From: SIG673 sp045658525
GTDB taxonomy: Bacteria > Bacillota > Clostridia > Oscillospirales > CAG-272
Reading direction: 5' to 3'
DNA: 18,167 bases
Assembly (NCBI GenBank): GCA_045658525.1
Contig: JAZOVD010000072.1
Coordinates: forward strand, 1-18,167
Shown in pieces: positions 6,274-14,005 of the stretch. Positions within the stretch are counted from its first letter, which is position 1. Every line of letters begins with the position of its first letter. The notes under the pieces are model-generated. The model did no database searches. It was not told where the DNA came from and worked only from the letters and a program-made list of their open reading frames with translations. The position numbers and the translations under genes are program-made.

Positions 6274-8046
6274 ATGGTAAAGAAAAACCTGAAATACGTC
6301 ATAGCGTTTGCTTGCGTAGCGGTGCTTCTTATCGTCGCGGCTATCGTGGGTAACGTTATTGGACCCTCGAAAGAGATCGTTGATTGCTCCGATTGTGGCG
6401 GACTCGGATACGTTCTCTGCGACTGTGCGGGAGATGCCGAATGCGAAAGCTGTACAGGCGCTAAGACCTACACCTGCTCCTCCTGTGATGGCTCAGGAGA
6501 GGTCACCGCGAGCACCAACTTCTACGCTACATTTTGGTCGCTCATTCCTCCTGTTGTAGCAATCGCTCTCGCGCTTATCACCAAAGAGGTATATTCCTCG
6601 CTCTTCATCGGAATACTCTTCGGAGGCTTCCTTTGTGCCAACTTCAACGTAGTTGACACCTGGGATACCATCATCTCCGGCGGTTTCATCGCTACCGTTG
6701 CAGACTCATGGAACGCGGGAATATTCATATTCCTCGTAGTCCTCGGAGTAATGGTCGCGCTCATCAACGCTTCCGGCGGAGCGGCAGCCTTCGGTCGCTG
6801 GGCAGTAAAGAACATAAAGACTCGTATAGGTGCTATGCTTGCGACATTCGTTCTCGGTGTTCTTATATTTGTTGACGACTACTTCAACTGCCTTACGGTC
6901 GGCTCCGTTATGCTTCCCGTAACCGACAGCCACAAGATCTCCCGCACCAAGCTCGCGTACCTCATTGACGCGACCGCGGCACCTGTATGTATGATAGCTC
7001 CCATCTCCTCTTGGGCTGCTGCTGTTTCCAGCGTTGCGGCTGAGACGGGCGAGAACGGTATCGTTCTTTTCTGCCGTGCTATCCCCTACAACTTCTATTC
7101 TCTTCTTACGTTCGTATTCATCATCGCTATCGTTCTTCTGAAGCTTGACTACGGTCCGATGCAGCTCCGCGAGCTCAACGCTATGGTAAACGGCGACCTC
7201 GGTTCTCTTCCCTCCGAAAAGGACGAAGCCCCCGATGACGGCAAGGGAATGGTCATAGACCTCATCATTCCGATAATCGTTCTTATAGTTCTCTGCGTAC
7301 TTGGTATGCTTTACGTTGGCGGACTTTTCGCAGGCGAGAGCTTCATCGACGCTTTCGCTAACACCGACGCTTCCGTTGGACTTCCGTTCGGCGCTCTGCT
7401 TGCGCTCATAATAACCATCATTTATCTCATAGCTCGTGGAAGAATAACTCTTTCCAAGGCTATGGAAGCGATACCGAAGGGCTTCTGCGCGATGGTTCCC
7501 GCTATACTTATCCTTACCTTTGCTCTTACGCTTAAAGGCGTTACCAACGGACTCGGTGCTGACACCTTCGTTGGAAACGTAATGGAAAGCGCTCAGGGAC
7601 TCGCAAGTCTGCTTCCCGCTATAATCTTCGTAGTTGCTTGCTTCATCGCGTTCTCTACGGGTACCTCGTGGGGTACATTCGGAATACTCATTCCGATAGT
7701 AACCGCTGTTTTCTCACCCGATACACAGCTCTACATCATCGGTATTTCCGCTTGCCTTGCGGGTGCTGTCTGCGGAGACCACTGCTCTCCCATATCCGAC
7801 ACCACCATTATGGCGAGCGCGGGTGCTAAGTGCGAGCACGTTTCACACGTTTCCACCCAGCTTCCCTACGCTATAACGGTCGCCGCCGTTTCGTTCGTAT
7901 CCTACATTCTCGCCGGCTATATCCAGAACGTATTTATAGTTCTCCCTATAGCTATCGCGCTTATGATAGGTACAGTATTCGGCATCAAGTACATCGTTGA
8001 CCGCAAGGAAAATAAGTCCGAGGCTGAGACCAAAACCGAAGAATAA
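6274..8046 (+). CDS. nhaC: NhaC-family Na+/H+ antiporter with N-terminal DnaJ-like cysteine module
   Basis: A 590-residue membrane protein. The family core begins near residue 87 (WSLIPPVVAIALALITKEV) and shows typical NhaC-type segments: FVDDYFNCLTVGSVMLPVTD, AAPVCMIAPISSWAA, GTSWGTFGILIPI and GDHCSPISDTTIMAS. It should exchange Na+ for H+ across the membrane. The oddity is the first 85 residues: a hydrophobic segment at about 8-29 after a basic start (MVKKNLK), then eight cysteines in four pairs (Cys38/41, 49/51, 57/60, 68/71), including CSDCGGLG and CSSCDGSG. These are close to the CxxCxGxG repeats that bind two zincs in DnaJ. By the positive-inside rule the module would lie outside the cell, unusual for such a motif. 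The tail is charged (KENKSEAETKTEE). Divergent from the microcompartment operon; ends in a hairpin terminator. Confidence 0.9.
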   Translation: MVKKNLKYVIAFACVAVLLIVAAIVGNVIGPSKEIVDCSDCGGLGYVLCDCAGDAECESCTGAKTYTCSSCDGSGEVTASTNFYATFWSLIPPVVAIALALITKEVYSSLFIGILFGGFLCANFNVVDTWDTIISGGFIATVADSWNAGIFIFLVVLGVMVALINASGGAAAFGRWAVKNIKTRIGAMLATFVLGVLIFVDDYFNCLTVGSVMLPVTDSHKISRTKLAYLIDATAAPVCMIAPISSWAAAVSSVAAETGENGIVLFCRAIPYNFYSLLTFVFIIAIVLLKLDYGPMQLRELNAMVNGDLGSLPSEKDEAPDDGKGMVIDLIIPIIVLIVLCVLGMLYVGGLFAGESFIDAFANTDASVGLPFGALLALIITIIYLIARGRITLSKAMEAIPKGFCAMVPAILILTFALTLKGVTNGLGADTFVGNVMESAQGLASLLPAIIFVVACFIAFSTGTSWGTFGILIPIVTAVFSPDTQLYIIGISACLAGAVCGDHCSPISDTTIMASAGAKCEHVSHVSTQLPYAITVAAVSFVSYILAGYIQNVFIVLPIAIALMIGTVFGIKYIVDRKENKSEAETKTEE

Positions 8047-8053
8047 TTAAACC

Positions 8054-8085
8054 AAAAATCCCACGGCAGTTGCCGTGGGATTTTT
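8054..8085. terminator. Bidirectional rho-independent terminator between the antiporter and glycosidase genes
   Basis: AAAAATCCCACGGC (8054-8067) pairs perfectly with GCCGTGGGATTTTT (8072-8085) around an AGTT loop and is followed by more T residues. It begins 7 bp after the antiporter stop. The A/T flanks make it work for the convergent glycosidase gene too, whose stop codon (8085-8087) touches the hairpin. Confidence 0.93.
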
Positions 8086-9602
8086 TATTTTACAATACTT
8101 TGAAGCGTTTTAAATCCGCCATTCCATTTTACGTTAACGGTCACAGGCGCGCTTGATACCGCGGTTATCTGCGGCTCTTCCTCTTCGCTTGCTCTTGCTT
8201 CGCAGATAAGCTCTATTTCCTCATTTCCGACAGGCAGACGGAGAACTCCGTGACGTTCGGTTCTTCTGACGTTCCAATCTATCACAGCGTTTGGCGCATC
8301 TGTCTTGATACCGAAAACGTATTCAAACAGAACCGATACGGGTCCAAGTCCCGCCCAGCCAACGTATTCCTCTTTTGCCGGATCGCCCTGCAAGGCTGAT
8401 TCGGGAGCGTAGTTTTCGTAAACGTGACCGGTAGCATTAAATACCTCGGTAACGTTATGGACGTGATTTACCGCTATATCATAAGCAAGACGGTGATGAC
8501 CGACACGGTCAAGTCCCATAAGTATCATATAATTTGTCTGAGGCCAGACTCCACCGCAGAAGTAACCGCCATCGGGACAGTAATGGGGATCGTCCGCGCT
8601 GAGCGACGGAACGCGATGCGTTCTTTTGAACTCATTTTCGTTATCAAGGTGCGAAACGAAACGCTCCACTCTCTCAGGCGGAACAAGTCCAGCAAGAAGC
8701 GTCCAATAAGCTCCGACGGTCTTGACCCCGCTATGTGAGCCGTCACGCCTTGTATCGTAGTAAAAGCCGTCGTTTTCGCTCCACATTTTACCGTTCACTA
8801 TACTGTAAAGGCGTTTCGAGTCCTCTTTGAGCCATTCCGTTTCGTTCTCTCTGCCAAGCTCTGACGCCATCTTTATCAGTATATCCGCGCTCATATACTG
8901 CTGAGCGCAGGTATCTATCCAACTCATAAATCCGTGCGATACCATCGGGTCATAACCCGAGGTCTGCCTAGGCTGATTGTCCATTCCGCAGGCAAGCCCG
9001 CAGCTGAAATAGCTTCCGTCCTGCCACGAGCGGTTGTCCATAAACCATTTATAATATCCGCAAAGCGGGTCAAAAACGCATCTAAGACGTTCCAGATTTC
9101 CCGTAGAACAGTAATACTGCCACTCAGCAAGCGCAAGAATATTCGGTCCGGTAGAACCGGGATCGTCGCGCGAAAAACGGTCGCCCGCCTCAGTTTCCGA
9201 AAGCTCGCGGCAGATAAATCCGTCGTGATGCTGACAGGCGTAAAAGTTATCAAGAGTGGTCTGGAAATCAGCCACGCGGCTGAAATATCTGCCGTACATA
9301 ACGTTGAACGCAGAATCCCACATAAAAAGATTACCGTTAAATGCGGTATCGATAAACGGCGAGATCAAGCCTGAGTCCACGTTCGGCGTTTTAAAGTTTT
9401 CGAACGCCTTTTTCGCAACGTGAAGATAACACCGAACAGTATCCTCGTGCCCCTCCCACACGGGAAGTGGCAGTCTGTCTTTATTAGACTCAAAATCCGG
9501 CGTAGGCGTTGTATCGGGAGTTCGCGTAAGGAAGGTGTTACGCTCAACATAACCGTTTGGCGCGTAAAAAAGATTTCCATTTCTTAAAAAAAGTCTGTAC
9601 AT
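8085..9602 (-). CDS. GH63-like (alpha/alpha)6-barrel glycoside hydrolase, cytoplasmic
   Basis: A 505-residue protein of the six-hairpin glycosidase superfamily (GH63/GH37/MGH1-like). Recognisable elements are FMWDSAFNVMYGRY (Asp96 region), CGMDNQPR with Asp208 in the position of the general acid (compare the SGMDN-type motif of GH63 enzymes such as YgjK), GGYFCGGVWPQTNYMI, and HVYENYAPES with Glu396 the likely base. The closing WAGLGPVSVLFEYVFGI and a short beta-rich tail complete it. There is no signal peptide, so it should act on imported oligosaccharides or glycosides. GH63-like enzymes cleave alpha-glucosides or alpha-mannosides, but the substrate cannot be read from the sequence. It is monocistronic with its own promoter; GGGAG lies before the ATG. 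A metabolic link with its neighbours is not evident. Confidence 0.8.
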   Translation of the reverse strand: MYRLFLRNGNLFYAPNGYVERNTFLTRTPDTTPTPDFESNKDRLPLPVWEGHEDTVRCYLHVAKKAFENFKTPNVDSGLISPFIDTAFNGNLFMWDSAFNVMYGRYFSRVADFQTTLDNFYACQHHDGFICRELSETEAGDRFSRDDPGSTGPNILALAEWQYYCSTGNLERLRCVFDPLCGYYKWFMDNRSWQDGSYFSCGLACGMDNQPRQTSGYDPMVSHGFMSWIDTCAQQYMSADILIKMASELGRENETEWLKEDSKRLYSIVNGKMWSENDGFYYDTRRDGSHSGVKTVGAYWTLLAGLVPPERVERFVSHLDNENEFKRTHRVPSLSADDPHYCPDGGYFCGGVWPQTNYMILMGLDRVGHHRLAYDIAVNHVHNVTEVFNATGHVYENYAPESALQGDPAKEEYVGWAGLGPVSVLFEYVFGIKTDAPNAVIDWNVRRTERHGVLRLPVGNEEIELICEARASEEEEPQITAVSSAPVTVNVKWNGGFKTLQSIVK

Positions 9603-9634
9603 GTTTTTCTCCCTGTTCTCACAATCATGTATGA

Positions 9635-9663
9635 ATTATAACACACCCCCGCTACCTTGTCAA
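9635..9663 (-). promoter_or_regulatory. Promoter of the GH63-like glycosidase gene
   Basis: On the minus strand TTGACA (9658-9663), a 17-bp spacer containing a run of five G and ending in TGT, then TATAAT (9635-9640): both hexamers match consensus exactly and the -10 is extended. The predicted start is near 9628, leaving a leader of about 26 nt. Confidence 0.75.
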
Positions 9664-9702
9664 TACTCCGCATTTATTTTTCAAAAAGGGTTGCAAAACG
9701 CA

Positions 9703-9731
9703 TTGACAAAGTATTATTTATATGATATAAT
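9703..9731 (+). promoter_or_regulatory. Promoter of the pyrimidine operon
   Basis: TTGACA (9703-9708), a 17-bp spacer ending in TGA, then TATAAT (9726-9731): a perfect extended -10 promoter. The predicted start near 9738 leaves only about 20 nt before the pyrC ATG, just enough for the ribosome site AAGGTGA (9748-9754). There is no space for a PyrR-type attenuator or a riboswitch in this leader. It is divergent from the glycosidase promoter, 40 bp between the two -35 elements. Confidence 0.8.
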
Positions 9732-9757
9732 ATTTAAAACGGTTATTAAGGTGAATT

Positions 9758-10966
9758 ATGATAAAGTTTGCTGATATGAAAAGAATAAACAAGGACCTGC
9801 TCAGCGGGTCGGATTTGTCGTCCGATATTTCAGTTCCCGCTGAATACGCAGAGCTTATCGATAAAGCAGAATATACTGTATTTCCCGGTTTTTGCGATGT
9901 ACACGTGCATTTCAGAGAGCCGGGATATTCTTATAAAGAGACGGTAAAAAGCGGTTCGGACAGCGCGGCAAGAGGCGGTTACACCACCGTTTGCACTATG
10001 CCTAATCTCAACCCCGTTCCCGACTCGGTCGAAAGCCTTGCTATGCAGCTCGACATAATAAAGCGTGACGCTTCGATAGCGGTATATCCTTACGGCTCGA
10101 TAACAAAGGGCGAGCTTGGCAAGGAGCTTTCCGATATGGACGGAATGGCTGGCAACGTCGCCGGATTTTCAGACGACGGCAGAGGCGTTCAGGACGATGA
10201 TATGATGCGCGCGGCTATGCTCAAAGCCAAAGCTCTCGGCAAGCCTATCGTAGCTCACTGCGAGGTAAACGAGCTTCTTCGCGGCGGTTATATCCACGAC
10301 GGAAAATACGCCGCCAAGCACGGTCACAGAGGTATCTGCTCGGAAAGCGAATATAAACAGATAGAGCGTGATATAAAGCTCATAAAGGAGATCGGCTGTG
10401 CTTACCACGTATGTCATATTTCAACCAAAGAAAGCGTTGAGCTGATAAGAAACGCAAAAAAAGAGGGCGTTGATATAACCTGCGAAACGGGTCCGCATTA
10501 TCTCGTAATGGATGACAGCTTCCTTAAAGAGGACGGAAGGTTCAAGATGAACCCGCCACTCCGCGATGCTTCCGACAGGATAGCGCTTGTTGAGGGCATC
10601 CTCGACGGAACGATAGATATGATAGCGACAGACCACGCTCCGCACTCCGCCGAGGAAAAGTCACGCGGACTTGAAAAGAGCGCGTTCGGAATAGTCGGTC
10701 TTGAAACCGCGCTTCCCGTTCTCTACACCTATCTCGTAAAGGAAAATATCATTTCTCTTGAAAAGCTCATTGAGCTTTTGGCTATAAACCCAAGAAAGCG
10801 TTTCGGACTCCCCTTTGAGAACGCATTTTCGGTCTGGGATCTTACAAAACGCGAAAAGGTCGATCCAGCAGACTTCCTCTCAATGGGTAAGGCGACGCCC
10901 TTTGAGGGTCACGAGCTTTACGGAAAGTGTATAGCCACGTTCAGAAACGGAAAAAGAATATACTGA
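9758..10966 (+). CDS. pyrC: Dihydroorotase (PyrC)
   Basis: A 402-residue zinc amidohydrolase that closes carbamoyl-aspartate to dihydroorotate. The metal-binding motif DVHVHFREPG is at 47-56 (His49, His51). The class I dihydroorotase segments TVCTMPNLNP, GFSDDGRGVQ (metal-ligand Asp near 139-140), HVCHIST, ETGPHYL and IATDHAPHS all follow in order. The N-terminal non-barrel part is short (about 40 residues), so the protein is slightly smaller than most class I enzymes. It is first in a six-gene operon, 14 bp ahead of pyrK. The start follows AAGGTGA. Confidence 0.95.
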   Translation: MIKFADMKRINKDLLSGSDLSSDISVPAEYAELIDKAEYTVFPGFCDVHVHFREPGYSYKETVKSGSDSAARGGYTTVCTMPNLNPVPDSVESLAMQLDIIKRDASIAVYPYGSITKGELGKELSDMDGMAGNVAGFSDDGRGVQDDDMMRAAMLKAKALGKPIVAHCEVNELLRGGYIHDGKYAAKHGHRGICSESEYKQIERDIKLIKEIGCAYHVCHISTKESVELIRNAKKEGVDITCETGPHYLVMDDSFLKEDGRFKMNPPLRDASDRIALVEGILDGTIDMIATDHAPHSAEEKSRGLEKSAFGIVGLETALPVLYTYLVKENIISLEKLIELLAINPRKRFGLPFENAFSVWDLTKREKVDPADFLSMGKATPFEGHELYGKCIATFRNGKRIY

Positions 10967-10980
10967 AAAGGATAAAAAAT

Positions 10981-11718
10981 ATGAAACAAAGCATTTTTAC
11001 AGTAAAGGAAAACGTAGCGCTTACCGAAAACGTTATGCTTATGCGTCTTTCGGGCGATACGTCCGATATAACGAAGCCCGGACAGTTCGTAAACATACAA
11101 CTGAACGGACTTTTCCTGCGCCGTCCTATCTCAGTTTGCGACTGCGAGGACGGACTGCTTACCCTTATCTACAAGGTAGTAGGAAAAGGAACGGAGGCAA
11201 TGAGCAAAATGACGGGAGGCGAAAAGCTCGACGTTCTCACGGGTCTCGGAAACGGATACGATACAGTTCCCGCAGGAGACTCTCCGCTTCTCATTGGTGG
11301 CGGAGTTGGAGTTCCCCCTCTCTATCTGCTTGCAAAAAAGCTTATAGCCGAGGGCAAAAAGGTATCCGTAATACTTGGATTTAACACCAAGAGCGAGATA
11401 TTCTATGAAAATGAGTTCAAGGCTCTCGGAGCTGACGTTAAAGTAACTACGGTTGACGGTAGCTACGGTGACAAGGGCTTCGTAACCACGGTCATGCCCG
11501 ACATAGATTATTCGTACATATACACCTGCGGTCCTGAGCCTATGCTCAAAGCCGTTTACAACACCGCGAAAACGAGCGGTCAGTTCAGCTTTGAGGAGCG
11601 TATGGGCTGTGGCTTTGGCGCTTGTATGGGTTGCTCCTGCAAGACGCTTTACGGAAACAAGAGAATATGCAAGGACGGTCCCGTTCTTACCAAGGAGGAA
11701 ATAATATGGGAGAAATAA
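10981..11718 (+). CDS. pyrK: Dihydroorotate dehydrogenase B, electron-transfer subunit (PyrK)
   Basis: A 245-residue FAD and [2Fe-2S] protein that passes electrons from PyrD to NAD+. The FAD-binding motif RRPISVCD is at 47-54, the nucleotide-binding GGGVGVPPL at 106-114, and the iron-sulfur ligands at Cys210, Cys215, Cys218 and Cys230 (GCGFGACMGC and RIC). I start at the ATG at 10981, after GGATAAAAAAT, which gives the usual PyrK N terminus; an earlier in-frame ATG at 10927 lies inside pyrC. The 3' end overlaps pyrD by 13 bp, as expected for subunits made in a fixed ratio. Confidence 0.95.
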   Translation: MKQSIFTVKENVALTENVMLMRLSGDTSDITKPGQFVNIQLNGLFLRRPISVCDCEDGLLTLIYKVVGKGTEAMSKMTGGEKLDVLTGLGNGYDTVPAGDSPLLIGGGVGVPPLYLLAKKLIAEGKKVSVILGFNTKSEIFYENEFKALGADVKVTTVDGSYGDKGFVTTVMPDIDYSYIYTCGPEPMLKAVYNTAKTSGQFSFEERMGCGFGACMGCSCKTLYGNKRICKDGPVLTKEEIIWEK

Positions 11719-12617
11719 AAACAACGCTCTGCGGTATAGAGCTTGATAACCCTATAATCCCCGCAAGCGGAACGTTTGGATTCGGTTATGAGTTTGCGGA
11801 GCTTTACGATATAAACATTCTCGGCACGTTCTCCTTTAAGGGAACTACAAAAGACCCGAGGTTCGGAAACCCCACTCCGAGAATTGCCGAATGTACCGCG
11901 GGAATGATAAACTCAGTAGGACTCCAAAACCCCGGAGTTGAAAAGGTAATAAGCGAGGAGCTTCCCAAGCTCGCAAAATGCTTTAACAAAAAAGTAATGG
12001 CTAACGTAAGCGGATTTTCCGTTGAGGATTACGTTTACACCTGCGAAAAGCTGGATAAATGCGAGCAGGTAGGCTGGCTTGAAGTAAACGTAAGCTGTCC
12101 GAACGTTCACGGAGGCGGAATGAGCTTCGGAACGTCGCCCGAGGCAGCCGCCGAGGTCACAAGAGCCGTAAAGAGGGTTACGACCAAGCCCGTTATAATC
12201 AAGCTCTCTCCTAACGTTACCGACATAGTCTCTATCGCCAAGGCTTGCGAGGACGCGGGCGCGGACGGAATAAGCCTTATAAACACGCTTCTCGGAATGA
12301 GGATAGACCTTCGCACAAGAAAGCCCGTTATAGCAAACAAGATGGGCGGTTTTTCGGGAGATGCCATATTCCCAGTAGCCGTTCGTATGGTATATCAGGT
12401 GGCTAACGCCGTTAAGATACCCGTTGTCGGAATGGGCGGTGTTTCGAGCGCCGAGGACGTTATAGAGATGATGCTCGCGGGCGCAAGCGCGGTCGAGGTA
12501 GGCGCGGCAAACCTTGTAAATCCTTACGCGTGCAGAGACATAATAAACGACCTGCCGCGCGTTATGGAAAAATACAAAATAAATTCATTAAAAGAGATAA
12601 TCGGAGGATGTAAGTAA
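11706..12617 (+). CDS. pyrD: Dihydroorotate dehydrogenase B, catalytic subunit (PyrD, class 1B)
   Basis: A 303-residue FMN-binding barrel that oxidises dihydroorotate to orotate. Class 1 features are visible: NPIIPASGTFGFG near the start, NSVGLQNPG, the catalytic cysteine in NVSCPNVHGG (Cys131) and the FMN phosphate region GMGGVSSAEDV. The cysteine base and the adjacent pyrK identify class 1B, the NAD-dependent heterotetramer. The ATG at 11706 is preceded by a very strong AAGGAGG inside the end of pyrK. The stop overlaps the pyrF start by one base (TAATG), so translation is probably coupled. Confidence 0.95.
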   Translation: MGEIKTTLCGIELDNPIIPASGTFGFGYEFAELYDINILGTFSFKGTTKDPRFGNPTPRIAECTAGMINSVGLQNPGVEKVISEELPKLAKCFNKKVMANVSGFSVEDYVYTCEKLDKCEQVGWLEVNVSCPNVHGGGMSFGTSPEAAAEVTRAVKRVTTKPVIIKLSPNVTDIVSIAKACEDAGADGISLINTLLGMRIDLRTRKPVIANKMGGFSGDAIFPVAVRMVYQVANAVKIPVVGMGGVSSAEDVIEMMLAGASAVEVGAANLVNPYACRDIINDLPRVMEKYKINSLKEIIGGCK

Positions 12618-13315
12618 TGGGAAAAGACGTCATAATCGCCTGTGATTTCGACAGCGCGGAAAAAACATTTGCGTTTCTGGACAAGTTTACCGGAAGAAAG
12701 CCTTTCGTAAAGATAGGCATGGAGCTTTATTACGCGGAAGGACCTTCCATAGTTCGTGAGATAAAACGCCGCGGACACAAGATATTCCTCGACTTGAAGC
12801 TTCACGACATTCCCAACACCGTTAAAAAGTCTATGGCGGTGCTTTCCCGTCTTGACGTTGATATGACTAACCTTCACGCGGGCGGAACTATTCGTATGAT
12901 GGAAGCGGCGATAGAGGGTCTTACCCGTCCCGACGGAACTCGCCCCATTCTTATAGCCGTAACTCAGCTTACCTCTACCGACGAGGAAAGCATGAAAAAG
13001 GACCTTCTTATAAACGAGCCTATCGACAAGGTAGTAATGCACTACGCCGCGAACGCCAAAAAGGCGGGACTTGACGGAGTAGTCTGCTCTCCTCTTGAAG
13101 CGGGCAAGGTCCACTCCGTATGCGGAGACGAGTTTATTACGGTAACTCCCGGTGTAAGATTTGCCGACGGAGATATTGGCGACCAGAAGCGCGTTATGAC
13201 ACCCGCTGAGGCTAAGAAGATAGGCTCTGACTACATAGTCGTAGGCAGACCGATAACAGCGGCAGACGATCCGGTAGCGGCTTACGAAAGATGCGTTACA
13301 GAGTTTGTTGACTAA
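12617..13315 (+). CDS. pyrF: Orotidine 5'-phosphate decarboxylase (PyrF)
   Basis: A 232-residue barrel enzyme converting OMP to UMP. The catalytic DLKLHDIPNT motif (Asp59, Lys61, Asp64) is intact, the N terminus IIACDFDS carries the usual aspartate, and GVRFADGDIGDQKRVMTP plus VVGRPIT form the phosphate-binding end. The ATG overlaps the pyrD stop, and GGAGG lies 9 nt upstream within pyrD. It is followed by a 35-bp gap before pyrE. Confidence 0.96.
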   Translation: MGKDVIIACDFDSAEKTFAFLDKFTGRKPFVKIGMELYYAEGPSIVREIKRRGHKIFLDLKLHDIPNTVKKSMAVLSRLDVDMTNLHAGGTIRMMEAAIEGLTRPDGTRPILIAVTQLTSTDEESMKKDLLINEPIDKVVMHYAANAKKAGLDGVVCSPLEAGKVHSVCGDEFITVTPGVRFADGDIGDQKRVMTPAEAKKIGSDYIVVGRPITAADDPVAAYERCVTEFVD

Positions 13316-13350
13316 ACATAAGTTAATATAATTTAAGGAGTGTAAGAGAT

Positions 13351-14004
13351 ATGGAAAGCTACAAAAGAGAATTTATACAGTTTCTTGAAGGCGCGGGAGT
13401 TCTGAAATTCGGCGACTTCACCGCAAAAAGCGGAAGAAAGATCCCCTACTTCGTAAACGCGGGTGAAATAAAAACGGGAGATCAGATCTCCAAGCTCGGA
13501 GAATTTTACGCCAAGGCTTATCTTGAAAAGGTAGGTAAAAAAAGAACCGTTCTTTACGGTCCTGCATACAAGGGTATATCCATTTCAGTCGCGGCGTCTA
13601 TCGGTCTTTCCAAGCAGGGACTTGACGTTCCGTTCTTCTTCAACCGCAAGGAAGCCAAGGACCACGGCGAGGGCGGAGTTTTCGTAGGCTACGTTCCGAA
13701 GGCAGGCGAGGAGATAGTTATAACCGAGGACGTTATAACCGCGGGAACCGCTATACGTGAAAGTATGGCTATCCTCTCCTCTCTTGAAGGAACTAAGGTA
13801 GCGGCGGAATTCGTAATGGTTGGCCGCAAGGAAAAGGGGCAGGGCGAAAAGTCCGCTATGACCGAGATCGGCGAGGAGTTCGGCTTCCCCGTACACTCCG
13901 TAGTTGACGTTTACGATATAATCGAGTATCTTGAAGAGGACGAAAAGAACGCGGAAAACGTTACCCGTATCAAAAACTATCTCTCTGTAAATGGTGCTAA
14001 GTAA
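13351..14004 (+). CDS. pyrE: Orotate phosphoribosyltransferase (PyrE)
   Basis: A 217-residue type I phosphoribosyltransferase that joins orotate and PRPP to make OMP. Visible are FGDFTAKSGRKIPYF (substrate-binding N terminus), the FFFNRKEAKDHGEGG catalytic loop (about 96-109) and the PRPP motif VITEDVITAGTAI (123-135). Length is normal. AAGGAG precedes the ATG by 10 nt. It ends one base before the pyrB start. Confidence 0.95.
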   Translation: MESYKREFIQFLEGAGVLKFGDFTAKSGRKIPYFVNAGEIKTGDQISKLGEFYAKAYLEKVGKKRTVLYGPAYKGISISVAASIGLSKQGLDVPFFFNRKEAKDHGEGGVFVGYVPKAGEEIVITEDVITAGTAIRESMAILSSLEGTKVAAEFVMVGRKEKGQGEKSAMTEIGEEFGFPVHSVVDVYDIIEYLEEDEKNAENVTRIKNYLSVNGAK

Positions 14005-14005
14005 T

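Noticed and set aside
9680..9710. Possible CcpA (cre) site around TTGCAAAACGCATTGACA
   Set aside because: When aligned on its CG dinucleotide the sequence misses the conserved TG at the left half-site, so the match is too poor.
13308..13332. TTGACT and TATAAT between pyrF and pyrE as an internal promoter
   Set aside because: The spacer is only 13 bp and the -10 lacks TGn, unlike every other promoter in the window.
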